Assembly (NCBI GenBank): GCA_964538065.1
Contig: CAZIDG010000058.1
Location: 1-26,588, forward strand
DNA: 26,588 nt
Source: G963664225 sp964538065
GTDB taxonomy: Bacteria > Verrucomicrobiota > Verrucomicrobiia > Limisphaerales > UBA1319
Reading direction: 5' to 3'
Part shown: positions 16,987 through 25,224 of the stretch, piece by piece
How positions within the stretch are numbered: the first letter of the stretch is position 1
Layout of the letters: each line of letters begins with the position of its first letter
Made by a program: the position numbers and the translations under genes
The notes under the pieces: model-generated
Seen by the model: only the letters and a program-made list of their open reading frames with translations
Database searches by the model: none
Told to the model about the DNA's origin: nothing

Positions 16987-17008
16987 TATCGGATTCGACC
17001 ATCCGATA
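16987..17008. promoter_or_regulatory. Perfect 8-bp inverted repeat in the purD-apbE divergent region
   Basis: TATCGGAT and ATCCGATA flank a 6-base spacer. The site is in the ~280-base region between divergent purD (minus) and apbE (plus), about 116 bases from the purD start. A TAGAAT (minus strand, 16983-16988, five of six matches to a -10 box) touches its left arm. It could be a repressor site or an mRNA hairpin; no regulator family is recognisable. The rest of this spacer shows nothing I can name. Confidence 0.4.
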
Positions 17009-17150
17009 ATGTGCTTTACATGCCAGTGGTTTTGGTGAAGGTTCCTTCAAGGTGTGGAACGAAGCCCGAATCCTGTTGGCCGTTGCGGCTGAAAGGGTTT
17101 AACATCCTGAGCAGACGGTCTTGCATCTGGCAACGCGAATGGAATCATTC

Positions 17151-18188
17151 ATGAGAATCTGGGTGTGCTTATTATCGTTGATTCTCCTTATGGGGTGTTC
17201 GACAACGCATTCGCCCCAAAAAGGTGTGTCCTGGCAGGGGGGGACCATGGGCACAACCTATCATATCAAGATTGCCAACGCCCATCTTTCAAAAAAGCAA
17301 CTTTCTCAAATTCAAAGGCTTGTGGGGCGCCGGTTGGGTGAACTCAACCGGCAAATGTCTCATTACGATCCAGCCAGTGAATTGTCGCGCTTCAATATGG
17401 CGAGGGCAGGGGAAAAAATGACCATCTCCCGTGATTTTGCGCGCGTGCTTGGTTTTGCCGTGAAGTTGAACCAGCAGTCTCAAGGAGCCTTTGATCCGAC
17501 CATCGGCGTCCTCATCAATTTATGGGGATTTGGCGAAGTTCCGTGGAATGGCATGATCCCCAATAAGGCTCAAACAGATGTGGCGCGACAGATGACGGGG
17601 TGCCAACACGTGGTGTTCCATTCACCCGTCAGCATTGAGAAAGATATGGATGAACTGATGCTCAATCTGAGCGCGGCGGCCAGAGGATATGCTGCCGATG
17701 AGATTGCACGATTGATTGCAGCGCAAGGTCATCCCAACACCCTCGTCGAGGTTGGAACTGAGATGGTAGCCTTGGGAGTCAGCGCAGAGGGGCGTCCCTG
17801 GCAAGTCGGGGTGGAGAAACCAATTTACGAGCAGAGCCCGGCAAGGCAGGTGGAATTGGTGGTTCCACTGTCGGGTAGGGCACTATCAACGACAGGCGAC
17901 TATCGTCGATTTTTTGAGGATCGCCAGGGGGGTGTTTATTCGCACATTATCGATCCTCGCACCGGCATTCCAGTGGACAATTCCCTGGCCAGTGTGACCG
18001 TGGTGGCCAATACAGGCCTGGAGGCGGATGGTCTGGCAACGACACTCTATGTGCTTGGTTTGGAGGAGGGTTTGAAATTTGTTGAGGCACGGCCCGATGT
18101 TGGTGCGCTGTTTATCGTACATCAACCCGATGGGTCTCTAAAGAAAGTGGCATCCTCAAAATTTCCGCGATGGAATGATCTCCCCTAA
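17151..18188 (+). CDS. apbE: ApbE-family FAD:protein FMN transferase, lipoprotein
   Basis: A 345-residue flavin transferase that links FMN to a threonine in partner proteins such as NqrB/C or RnfG, acting on the periplasmic side. The frame is open from 17121. ATG 17151 is chosen because it begins a lipoprotein signal with lipobox LMGC (C16). Motifs: GTMGTTYH (31-38), LWGFGEV, LNLSAAARGYAADE (171-184, matching the usual DLS..A.GYA.D with N172 for Asp), VEVGTEMVALG (199-209, where families usually have GGE; here GTE), STTGDYRRFFE (246-256), HIIDPRTGIPV (265-275) and EADGLATTLYVLG (291-303), whose D293 is the expected Mg2+ ligand. No flavinylated target is in the window. The substitutions are mild and the enzyme is probably active. 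It converges on the SprA-like gene. Confidence 0.93.
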   Translation: MRIWVCLLSLILLMGCSTTHSPQKGVSWQGGTMGTTYHIKIANAHLSKKQLSQIQRLVGRRLGELNRQMSHYDPASELSRFNMARAGEKMTISRDFARVLGFAVKLNQQSQGAFDPTIGVLINLWGFGEVPWNGMIPNKAQTDVARQMTGCQHVVFHSPVSIEKDMDELMLNLSAAARGYAADEIARLIAAQGHPNTLVEVGTEMVALGVSAEGRPWQVGVEKPIYEQSPARQVELVVPLSGRALSTTGDYRRFFEDRQGGVYSHIIDPRTGIPVDNSLASVTVVANTGLEADGLATTLYVLGLEEGLKFVEARPDVGALFIVHQPDGSLKKVASSKFPRWNDLP

Positions 18189-18220
18189 CGACTCAAATGG
18201 TCAACCGCTTGAGTGTTAGG
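18184..18220. terminator. Hairpin spanning both stop codons of convergent apbE and SprA-like genes
   Basis: CCTAAC-g-ACTCAA (18184-18196) pairs with TTGAGTGTTAGG (18209-18220): 12 bp with one bulged base and a 12-base loop. The TAA of apbE (18186-18188) sits in one arm and the minus-strand TAA of the SprA-like gene (18216-18218) in the other. Neither side has a U-tract, so it may stall or stabilise rather than terminate. It is symmetric and would form in both transcripts. Confidence 0.5.
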
Positions 18221-18791
18221 CGGTTTCCCAAAGAAGGGAAGGCATTGACATGCTTACACGTGTGTAAGCGCTCAGCGGCGAACGGCGTGCCGTTGGATTT
18301 TCATCGGTATTCGATTGAGAAGCAAGCTCTTGCACGGCCTCAGCTTCCATTTTGCTGGCCTGCATGGCGACGGCACGATCCTGGGCGGACGGTTGGGAAG
18401 GCGCAAGGGCAGCGGCGCGAATTTGTCGTGCCCTCAATAGGGTCTCCATGGGGGTTGAACCTTCAGAGGTATCAATCTTGACCTCGCCACCCACGGCATA
18501 TAATTGACCATCAGGACCTTGCTCATACGTGAAGTTGGCGCCTCCTCGGGCCAATCCACCGGAAGCCGATTGATGTGCAGCCTCGTGCGCCCGGACTTCG
18601 CGATCCGTGGACTTTAATTTTTCCAATTCCTTCTGCTTTTGGATGTCTTCGAGCGATGAGGAATCGTCCTTTGTGGTAGCTGGGTTCTTACGCTGTTGTC
18701 CCTTGGAGGAGGCTGACGACAACACTTCGTAATGGTCTGAAGACCATTGCGTTAGATACGTGGCAGGCTGAACTGGAATAACTTCCAACAC
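18216..18791 (-). CDS. SprA-related putative metalloprotease (HEAAH)
   Basis: A 191-residue protein with a GTG start. It matches the SprA-related family of putative metalloproteases: a Lys/Glu-rich helix (QKQKELEKLKSTDREVR, 51-67) runs into HEAAH (69-73), a zinc-protease HExxH motif. SASGGLARGGANFTYEQGPDG (split across 75-94) and QLYAVGGEVKIDTSEG follow, then ATPase-independent family segments such as RQIRAAALAPSQPSAQDRAV. No signal peptide or membrane helix is seen. The N-terminal 45 residues and C-terminal 40 residues look disordered. Whether family members cleave proteins is unproven; the zinc-site call is from the motif. It lies after the pilus operon's terminator and is probably transcribed separately. 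Confidence 0.82.
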   Translation of the reverse strand: MLEVIPVQPATYLTQWSSDHYEVLSSASSKGQQRKNPATTKDDSSSLEDIQKQKELEKLKSTDREVRAHEAAHQSASGGLARGGANFTYEQGPDGQLYAVGGEVKIDTSEGSTPMETLLRARQIRAAALAPSQPSAQDRAVAMQASKMEAEAVQELASQSNTDENPTARRSPLSAYTRVSMSMPSLLWETA

Positions 18792-18838
18792 AGCTATTTC
18801 TTAAAAAATATCCCACCTCATTGAAGGACGCAACCAAA

Positions 18839-18850
18839 GATTGATCAATC
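18839..18850. promoter_or_regulatory. Perfect 12-bp palindrome upstream of the SprA-like gene
   Basis: GATTGATCAATC is a perfect palindrome about 48 bases upstream of the GTG start of the SprA-like gene, between that gene and the pilus-operon terminator. Such a site could bind a dimeric regulator. It is short, and no convincing promoter boxes could be fixed around it. Confidence 0.3.
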
Positions 18851-18867
18851 CTGATATAACCTATTCG

Positions 18868-18905
18868 CAATAAACAAAATCGGGATGCTTTATCAACATC
18901 CCGAT
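18868..18905 (-). terminator. Rho-independent terminator of the pilus motor operon
   Basis: ATCGGGATG (18879-18887) pairs with CATCCCGAT (18897-18905): 9 bp with a 9-base loop. On the minus strand it is followed by TTTTGTTTATTG. It begins 27 bases past the pilC/gspF stop codon, so it should end the pilB-pilT-pilB-pilC transcript. Confidence 0.85.
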
Positions 18906-18932
18906 GTTCGCTATTTCAAATGGATCAGGTTT

Positions 18933-20267
18933 TTATTCCTTGGTAGCGCTCTTGTTGTCTTCACCAGCGCTGCCCATTTTATCCATCATCACAATCAATG
19001 GCATGAACAACGCGATGACAATGCTGCCTACAATGACGGCCAGGAATACGATCATGACGGGTTCCAAAAGGGACGTCATGGCCGCCACGGCGTTATCGAC
19101 TTCCTCATCGTAATTATCGGCAATCTTCATCAACATTTCAGGCAGGGCGCCGGTTTGTTCACCGACGTCCACCATGGAGATCACCATGGGGGGGAAGATG
19201 TTGGCCGCTTCGAGAGGGGCGGTAATGGTTTCACCCTCTTTGACGCTTTCATGAATGGCTGCCACCGCGTTACCCACGATAACGTTACCAGAGGTTTCCT
19301 TCACAATCGTAAGGGCCTGCAAGATGGGAACGCCGCTGCTGACCAAGGTTCCCAGAGTACGCGTGAAGCGGGAGATGGCCACCTTGCTGATGACCGGTCC
19401 CAAGCCCGGCATGATTAATTTAACGCGATCGACCACCTTTCGTCCGAACTTGGAGCGAACGAACAACTTAAATAAGACGTAAATGACAACCAAAACCCCT
19501 ATTGTTTCAAGAAAGTGAGTCTTGATCGTTCTGCTTATGGACAGCACCATGACCGTGAAGCCTGGCAATGAGGCACCATCCAACATGTCTTTAAAGATTT
19601 CCTCGAACTTCGGCACCACGTAAACCATCAGCACGCCGACGATGGCCACAGCGACGACCAAGACGGCCACGGGATAGAACATGGCGGCCTTGACCTTGCC
19701 TTTGATCTTTTCAGCCTTCTCCATGAACTCGGAGAGACGGTTCAAGACGACTTCAAGCACACCACCCATTTCGCCAGCCTTGACCATGCTGACAAACAAC
19801 CGGTTGAAGACCTTGGGATGTTGGGCCAGGGCTTCCGAGAAGGTACTGCCGCCTTCCACGGAGACCGACATCTTGCCGATGACCTCCTTTAGAGTGGGGT
19901 CCTTCTCCTGGCGTTCCAACACGCGCAAACCGCGGAGCAGAGGGAGACCGGCATCCACCAGGGTGGCCAACTGACGGGTGAAGGTACAGAGGGTCTTGGT
20001 TTTAACCTTACCGCCAATGAACGGGATTTTGATGTTAAGGTTTACCTTCCCGCCCTTGCCTTTGGCGGGGGCGGCACTCTTTTCACCACCGCCTTTGGCG
20101 GGTTGCTTGCCACCTTTTTCCTTGGCCTTCTCAGCTTCCATCACCTTGGTGGGGAAGTACCCCATCTCCTTGAGGCGGCTGATGGCTTCATTCTGGCTGG
20201 CGACCTCGATTGTGCCTTTGGTCTCCTTGCCACGCGAATCCATGGCGATGTAACTGAACTTTGGCAT
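18933..20267 (-). CDS. pilC: PilC/GspF inner-membrane platform protein
   Basis: A 444-residue platform protein of type IV pili or type II secretion, on which the PilB/PilT ATPases act. The start MPKFSYIAMDSRGKETKGTI is typical. Two homologous GspF domains follow, at about 92-215 (FTRQLATLVDAGLPLLRGL; KAGEMGGVLEVVL) and 295-417 (FTRTLGTLVSSGVPILQAL; DVGEQTGALPEML), with membrane helices near 198-218, 252-270 and 402-426. A Lys/Gly/Pro/Ala-rich linker (about 46-78) separates the N-terminal segment from the first domain. The start is firm: GAGGTG lies 6 bases before the ATG, the best ribosome-binding site in the window. The gene is 12 bases after the second pilB-like gene and closes the operon before a terminator. 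Confidence 0.95.
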   Translation of the reverse strand: MPKFSYIAMDSRGKETKGTIEVASQNEAISRLKEMGYFPTKVMEAEKAKEKGGKQPAKGGGEKSAAPAKGKGGKVNLNIKIPFIGGKVKTKTLCTFTRQLATLVDAGLPLLRGLRVLERQEKDPTLKEVIGKMSVSVEGGSTFSEALAQHPKVFNRLFVSMVKAGEMGGVLEVVLNRLSEFMEKAEKIKGKVKAAMFYPVAVLVVAVAIVGVLMVYVVPKFEEIFKDMLDGASLPGFTVMVLSISRTIKTHFLETIGVLVVIYVLFKLFVRSKFGRKVVDRVKLIMPGLGPVISKVAISRFTRTLGTLVSSGVPILQALTIVKETSGNVIVGNAVAAIHESVKEGETITAPLEAANIFPPMVISMVDVGEQTGALPEMLMKIADNYDEEVDNAVAAMTSLLEPVMIVFLAVIVGSIVIALFMPLIVMMDKMGSAGEDNKSATKE

Positions 20268-20279
20268 ACAACACCTCGT

Positions 20280-21998
20280 TTAAGTGTACTTCAATACTTC
20301 CTCTATCGTTGAATCACCATCAAATATACTACGCAAGCCATCTTCACGCAAAGTGACCATGCCGAGCTCGACAGCCTTTTGCCGAAGCACGACTGTCGGG
20401 GCGCGTTCATTGATCATGTTGCGCAGCGTATCATTCAGCACCAGAAGCTCATAGATGCCTTTACGGCCTTTATACCCGGTATCATTACAGAACGAACAGC
20501 CGCGGCCATAATAAAAGGCCTTTTCACCCACATCGTGAGGCGAGAGATTCAATAGCGCCAACTGGTGTTCCGTGGGTTCAAAGGGCGTGCGGCATTTCTT
20601 GCAAATCGTACGCACCAATCGTTGGGCCAGGACGGCCATCAAGGTTGATGATACCAGGAAGGGTTCCACCCCCATATCAACCAAGCGGGTGACGGCACCG
20701 GCAGAGTCATTGGTATGTAACGTACTGAGCACCAAGTGACCGGTCAGCGAAGCTTGAATGGCAATCTGCGAAGTTTCCAGGTCGCGCATTTCACCCACCA
20801 TGATGACGTCAGGATCTTGACGCAGGAAGGATCGCAGGGCCTTGCCGAAGGTCATACCGACAGACTCATGCACAGCGACCTGCATGATACCCTCAATGTC
20901 ATATTCGACAGGGTCTTCGACCGTCAGCAATTTGGAATCGATGGTATTAATGCGTCGAAGACACGCATAAAGCGTGGTGGTTTTACCACAACCGGTAGGT
21001 CCGGTAACGATAATGATCCCGTTGGGCTGTTGAATGCCTTCCTCAAGATAGGACATGACGGGTTTCGGCAACCCAAGGTTTTCCATGTTGAGGTTGACGG
21101 AATTGCGATCCAACACGCGCAACACCACAGATTCGCCGAACTGCGTGGGGAGGGTGCTTACGCGCAAGTCCACCTGTCGTCCCGCGAGGTTCATGGAGAT
21201 ACGACCGTCTTGCGGAAGACGCCGTTCTGCAATGTCCAGGTTTGCCATAACCTTGATACGGGAGGTTACGGGCAGGGCCAGGTGCTTGGGCGGTGGGGCC
21301 ATTTCATAGAGCGCACCGTCAACGCGGTAACGGATCTTGAATTCATCTTCGAAGGGTTCGAAGTGAATATCGCTCGCCCGGTCCTGAATAGCTTGATAGA
21401 GAACGAGATTGACGAATTTTACAATGGGAGCCTCATTCGCCATGTCCTCAACGGCAATGTTGAGGCGCTGTTTACTGCTCGAAGTGACAACCTCTTCGTC
21501 CTCCTTGCCTTCAAAATCCGCCCCTAATTCCTTAAGAATATCACCGACGCTTTCGCCGGTGCTCTCGGAATAGAACTTGTTGATGGCCTGTTCGATTTGG
21601 GAGGGATCGGCCACCACGACCTGGACTTCCTTGCCCAATACGAAACCCAACTCGTTGACCACGGAGGGATTGAGGGGATCCGCCAGGGCCAGTTGGAGTG
21701 TATCACCATACAGGGCCACGGGCAGGCACTGGTACATGCGGGCGGTGGCGGCAGGAACCGTCTTGATGACGTCGGCGGGTATCTCGCGGTTTCTGAGGTC
21801 AACGACTTCAGTACCAAGCTGTTCCGCCATGATTTGCAGGCTGGTGGGAATGTCAATGACACTCATGTCCTGCAAAAGTTGGATGACGGGTTTACCGCCC
21901 CGTGAATGCTCCTGGATGATTTCCTCCAGTTGCATGTCGTCTGCCAGTCCGCGATCGCGGATTAACGAGAGCAGTGGAAATGATGTGATATCGGCCAT
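20280..21998 (-). CDS. pilB: PilB/GspE-type assembly ATPase (copy downstream of pilT)
   Basis: A 572-residue hexameric ATPase that drives pilus or pseudopilus extension. The N-terminal GspE_N-type domain covers about 1-145. The ATPase core has SDIHFEP (209-215), Walker A GPTGCGKT (333-340), an Asp box with EDPVEYDIEG (361-370), Walker B IMVGEMRD (399-406) and a His box with TGHLVLSTLHTND (419-431). A zinc-binding four-cysteine site is formed by C466/C469 and C501/C504. Catalytic residues look intact. It lies 14 bases after pilT and 12 before pilC. It differs from the other copy in the N-terminus and in having LRQDPDVIMVGE, the common form. Type IV pilus is more likely than type II secretion because pilT is present. 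Confidence 0.94.
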   Translation of the reverse strand: MADITSFPLLSLIRDRGLADDMQLEEIIQEHSRGGKPVIQLLQDMSVIDIPTSLQIMAEQLGTEVVDLRNREIPADVIKTVPAATARMYQCLPVALYGDTLQLALADPLNPSVVNELGFVLGKEVQVVVADPSQIEQAINKFYSESTGESVGDILKELGADFEGKEDEEVVTSSSKQRLNIAVEDMANEAPIVKFVNLVLYQAIQDRASDIHFEPFEDEFKIRYRVDGALYEMAPPPKHLALPVTSRIKVMANLDIAERRLPQDGRISMNLAGRQVDLRVSTLPTQFGESVVLRVLDRNSVNLNMENLGLPKPVMSYLEEGIQQPNGIIIVTGPTGCGKTTTLYACLRRINTIDSKLLTVEDPVEYDIEGIMQVAVHESVGMTFGKALRSFLRQDPDVIMVGEMRDLETSQIAIQASLTGHLVLSTLHTNDSAGAVTRLVDMGVEPFLVSSTLMAVLAQRLVRTICKKCRTPFEPTEHQLALLNLSPHDVGEKAFYYGRGCSFCNDTGYKGRKGIYELLVLNDTLRNMINERAPTVVLRQKAVELGMVTLREDGLRSIFDGDSTIEEVLKYT

Positions 21999-22012
21999 AG
22001 TTTACTGCGTCG

Positions 22013-23101
22013 TTATGATGCTGCTTTACCCGCCTCCAATTCCTGCAGTTTCATCATGGCCGTGGCCGGGTCCTGAGCCTTGGTGATGACTTCATCCTGC
22101 GAAATGAGGCCCAACTGATACTTCTCAAGCAAGAATGAGTCCAACGTAACCATGCCGTACTTGGCACCGGTTTGAATGTCGGAATTAATACGGAAGGTTT
22201 TGTTATCACGAATGAGCGCGCCGACGGAAGGCGTGTTAATCATGATTTCAAAGGCGGCCACGCGCCCCGGTTTGTCGCAGCGTGGGATGAGCAACTGGGA
22301 GATCACCGCCTGCAACACCGTGGACAACTGAATGCGGATTTGTTCCTGCTGGGTGACGGGGAAGGCGTTGACCAAGCGGTCGATTGTTTTGGCCGCCCCG
22401 GTGGTGTGCAGCGTTCCGAAGACCAAGTGACCGGTTTCGGCGGCCGCGATGGCCGCTTCCATTGTTTCCAAGTCGCGCAATTCGCCGACCAGAATCACAT
22501 CCGGGTCCTGGCGCAAGGCGCGGCGCAAGGCTTCCGCGAAGGTGGGCACATCCACGTTGATTTCACGCTGGGTGATGAGGGCCTTTTTGTGGGTGTGATA
22601 ATATTCGATAGGGTCCTCAATTGTAATGATATGGGCATCTTCACGTTCCTCGTTGATGATGTTGATCATCGAAGCGAGGGTTGTGGTCTTGCCCGAACCG
22701 GTCGGCCCTGTGACCAGGACCAGACCCCTAGGTTTGTAGAGGAGTTCCTTGACCGACGGAGGTATGCCAATTTGCTCCATGGTCAGCAATTTGCTCGGAA
22801 TCTGGCGGGCGACCATGGCGAAGTGGCCTTTTTCCTTGAACACGCTGACACGGAAACGGGCCAGTTCACCGAAAGCGAAGCCCAAGTCAGCGCCACCGTG
22901 TTCCCGCACCTGTTGGATGTGGTCCTCAGAACTGACACTGCGCATCAATTCTTCAGTGTCCTCAGGACGCAACAATGGCCCTTCCACCCGGTGCAACACA
23001 CCATGGACACGAATGACCGGAGGAACGCCGACACGGAGGTGAAGGTCGGAAGCACCTTCCTGAACCACCAGTTGCAGCAGATCGGACATTGAGTATGACA
23101 T
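22013..23101 (-). CDS. pilT: PilT twitching-motility (retraction) ATPase
   Basis: A 362-residue retraction ATPase that powers pilus disassembly and twitching. The N-terminal PAS-like domain begins SDLLQLVVQEGASDLHLRVG and ends near 100. The core has Walker A GPTGSGKT (132-139), EDPIEY (162-167), LRQDPDVILVGELRDLET (196-213, Walker B) and TGHLVFGTLHTTGAAKTIDR (223-242). The late NTPSVGALIRDNKTFRI segment corresponds to the AIRNLIRE region conserved in PilT. Two in-frame ATGs lie close together (codons 1 and 5); neither has a Shine-Dalgarno sequence. It lies between two pilB-like genes, 56 bases after the first and 14 before the second. Confidence 0.95.
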   Translation of the reverse strand: MSYSMSDLLQLVVQEGASDLHLRVGVPPVIRVHGVLHRVEGPLLRPEDTEELMRSVSSEDHIQQVREHGGADLGFAFGELARFRVSVFKEKGHFAMVARQIPSKLLTMEQIGIPPSVKELLYKPRGLVLVTGPTGSGKTTTLASMINIINEEREDAHIITIEDPIEYYHTHKKALITQREINVDVPTFAEALRRALRQDPDVILVGELRDLETMEAAIAAAETGHLVFGTLHTTGAAKTIDRLVNAFPVTQQEQIRIQLSTVLQAVISQLLIPRCDKPGRVAAFEIMINTPSVGALIRDNKTFRINSDIQTGAKYGMVTLDSFLLEKYQLGLISQDEVITKAQDPATAMMKLQELEAGKAAS

Positions 23102-23126
23102 AACAAAAAATGCTTATAATCAGGTA

Positions 23127-23132
23127 ATTATA
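23127..23132 (-). promoter_or_regulatory. Possible internal -10 box before pilT
   Basis: The minus strand reads TATAAT here, 25 bases before the pilT ATG, in the A+T-rich 56-base gap after the first pilB-like gene. No good -35 is found 16-18 bases upstream, so a separate pilT promoter is only a possibility. Confidence 0.25.
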
Positions 23133-23157
23133 AAATCTTGAAGGCTGCTTCGACGGG

Positions 23158-24870
23158 TTAATCAAAATCGCCAACGGTGGCACGTATGACTTCCTCAGGG
23201 GAGGTCAGGCCGGCAATCACCTTGCGGGTTCCGTCTTCGCGCAGGGTGCGCATACCCATTTCTCGCGCCCGAGACCGCAACACGGTCGAGGAGACCTTCT
23301 CATAGATGAGCTTGCGGGCCTCATCGTCGATGACGAACATTTCAAAAATACCGAAACGGCCTCGATAGCCGGTATTTTTGCAGTTGTTGCATCCCTTGCC
23401 CTTCATGAAATTGGCGTTGGTCAGGTTGTTGGGATCAATGCGCAGGTGGTGCAACTCTGACTCGGATGGGACATAGGGTGCGGCGCATTGTTTGCATATT
23501 TTACGCACCAAGCGCTGTGCCATGAGGGCACGGGTGGACGAGGCGACAAGGAATGGTTTGACGCCAATATCGATCAAACGGGTGACGGCGCTGGGCGCAT
23601 CGTTGGTGTGCAGCGTGGAAAACACCAAGTGACCGGTAAGGGAAGCGTTAATGGCGATGGAGGCGGTTTCAAGGTCGCGAATTTCACCCACCATGATTAC
23701 GTTAGGCGCCTGGCGCAGGATGGAGCGCAGGGCAGCGGCAAAGGTCAACCCGACCGACTCCTGCACATGGACCTGGTTGATGCCGGAGAGGATGTATTCG
23801 ACAGGGTCTTCCACCGTGATGATCTTACGATCGGGCCGGTTGATGTAATTCAGCACCGCGTACAGGGTGGTGGTTTTTCCGGAACCGGTGGGCCCGGTGA
23901 CCAGGAGGATGCCGTCGGGCAAACCAATCAGTCGTTCAAAGATTTGTTGGTCATCCGTGAAGAAGCCCAGTTCAGCCAACCCCAGCTTCAAGCCTTCCTT
24001 GTCCAAGATACGCATGACGATACTTTCGCCATGGTTGGTGGGCAGGCAGGATACGCGCAAGTCGATGGATTTGCCACCCACTGTCATTTGAATACGTCCG
24101 TCCTGAGGAATGCGTCGTTCCGCAATCGACATGTTGGACTGGATTTTCAAACGGCTGATGATGGAGGCCTGGAGCCGCTTGGGGGGGCTCTTCATTTCGT
24201 GCAGCACACCATCGATGCGATACCGGACCCGGAAGCGCTTTTCCAGCGGTTCCAGGTGAATATCGGAAGCGCGGGATTTGAAAGCTTCGACAATGATCGT
24301 ATTGACCAGCTTGATGATGGGGGCATCGGCATCCACCGTGGCGCCATCATCCTCAGCGGCCGTGGTTGTCATGGGCCCCAGTTCGACTTCACCTTCGGTG
24401 ATGTCCTGGATCATTTTGCCCACGGCGTCATCCTTGGATCCGCCGTAATAGCGTTCAATGGCGGAGTCGATTTCCTGCTCGGGGGCAACCTTGACCTCGA
24501 TTTCCTGATTGAGGAGGTGGTGCAGGCTGTCGATGGTGTCCAGGTCGGCCGGATCGCTCAGTGCAACGGTCACGCTTCCGTTGTTCCGATAGATGGGGAT
24601 GACCTTGTATTTCTTGGCAATATGGCGGGGAATGGCCGAAATGACCTCATCGGTGAGGGACATCTCATTAAGGTCCACCACTTCCGCGCCGAATTGCGCA
24701 GCTTTCGCTCGCGTAACATCGGCAGGCTTAATGAGATTGCGGGCAAGCAGGAGATCTACCACGCCCTGACCGGTTGAATCTGCTTCGGGACGGACATTGG
24801 CGACGTCGTCATTGGAGACGAAGCCCATGTCCACCAAAAAGTCCAATAAATAATCGTCTTTTGCAGCCAC
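23158..24870 (-). CDS. pilB: PilB/GspE-type assembly ATPase (first gene of the operon)
   Basis: A 570-residue paralogue of the other PilB-like ATPase in the operon. It uses a GTG start; an in-frame stop two codons upstream rules out a longer form. The N-terminal GspE_N-type domain (about 10-145) contains AAQFGAEVVDLNEMSL. The ATPase core has SDIHLEPLEKRF (203-214), Walker A GPTGSGKT (326-333), EDPVEYILSG (354-363), Walker B VIMVGEIRDLET (391-402) and TGHLVFSTLHTND (412-424). The zinc site is C459/C462 and C494/C497. A difference from most PilB proteins is LRQAPNV in place of LRQDPDV just before Walker B. An acidic stretch (about 150-182) links the N-domain and core. It leads the operon from the promoter at 24918-24945. 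Confidence 0.93.
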   Translation of the reverse strand: MAAKDDYLLDFLVDMGFVSNDDVANVRPEADSTGQGVVDLLLARNLIKPADVTRAKAAQFGAEVVDLNEMSLTDEVISAIPRHIAKKYKVIPIYRNNGSVTVALSDPADLDTIDSLHHLLNQEIEVKVAPEQEIDSAIERYYGGSKDDAVGKMIQDITEGEVELGPMTTTAAEDDGATVDADAPIIKLVNTIIVEAFKSRASDIHLEPLEKRFRVRYRIDGVLHEMKSPPKRLQASIISRLKIQSNMSIAERRIPQDGRIQMTVGGKSIDLRVSCLPTNHGESIVMRILDKEGLKLGLAELGFFTDDQQIFERLIGLPDGILLVTGPTGSGKTTTLYAVLNYINRPDRKIITVEDPVEYILSGINQVHVQESVGLTFAAALRSILRQAPNVIMVGEIRDLETASIAINASLTGHLVFSTLHTNDAPSAVTRLIDIGVKPFLVASSTRALMAQRLVRKICKQCAAPYVPSESELHHLRIDPNNLTNANFMKGKGCNNCKNTGYRGRFGIFEMFVIDDEARKLIYEKVSSTVLRSRAREMGMRTLREDGTRKVIAGLTSPEEVIRATVGDFD

Positions 24871-24884
24871 AACTTATATCCACG

Positions 24885-24936
24885 CCTAAACGGCCTTCCG
24901 TCTTAGGGATTCTTTGCATCTTAACGGCGGAAGGCC
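24885..24936 (-). promoter_or_regulatory. 9-bp inverted repeat across the pilus-operon promoter, plus leader hairpin
   Basis: GGCCTTCCG (24892-24900) and CGGAAGGCC (24928-24936) form a perfect inverted repeat 27 bases apart. One arm lies between the -35 and -10 boxes and the other in the first bases of the transcript, an arrangement suited to an operator bound by a dimer or to DNA looping. Independently, 24885-24907 can fold in the RNA as a CCTAA-bulge-ACGG/CCGTTTAGG hairpin with loop AAGG, placed before the GTG start. Confidence 0.45.
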
Positions 24937-24945
24937 TAATGTCAA
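24918..24945 (-). promoter_or_regulatory. Sigma-70-type promoter of the pilB-pilT-pilB-pilC operon
   Basis: On the minus strand the -35 box is TTGACA (24945-24940, perfect). It is followed after 16 bases by TAAGAT (24923-24918, four of six matches to TATAAT). Transcription would start near 24910, about 40 bases before the GTG start of the first pilB-like gene. Confidence 0.6.
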
Positions 24946-25070
24946 CGCAACTGATTCAATTAACTAATAGCATAATCCCCGCCAAGTCCAGCCGATCAGC
25001 TCAGAACCTGAGGCGAACCCTTCTGCATGTCTAATGCCCTCGTGATAAACGCGAAGCATTGGCTGAAATC

Positions 25071-25104
25071 GGGGTGGGGGCTCCGGGGACATGGCAACTG
25101 GGGG
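25071..25104 (+). other. G-rich quadruplex-capable motif 1
   Basis: Four runs of 4-5 guanines (25071-25074, 25076-25080, 25085-25088, 25100-25104) are separated by loops of 1, 4 and 11 bases. The last loop is long for a stable quadruplex. It lies inside the gene-free region before the TIM-barrel gene. Confidence 0.4.
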
Positions 25105-25224
25105 ACGCGTTGGATCATTCCGATACACACCTGGGTGATAAAATGCGTCATTTTCACGCCTTTCAGCGGATATGGAACCTTGGGGGTGGGGCCGGTGCTG
25201 GAAGTCAGGACAGCTCCACGTGCT

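Noticed and set aside
23488..24777. Plus-strand open frame of 429 codons opposite the first pilB-like gene
   Set aside because: Shadow frame; the minus strand encodes a full ATPase with all motifs.
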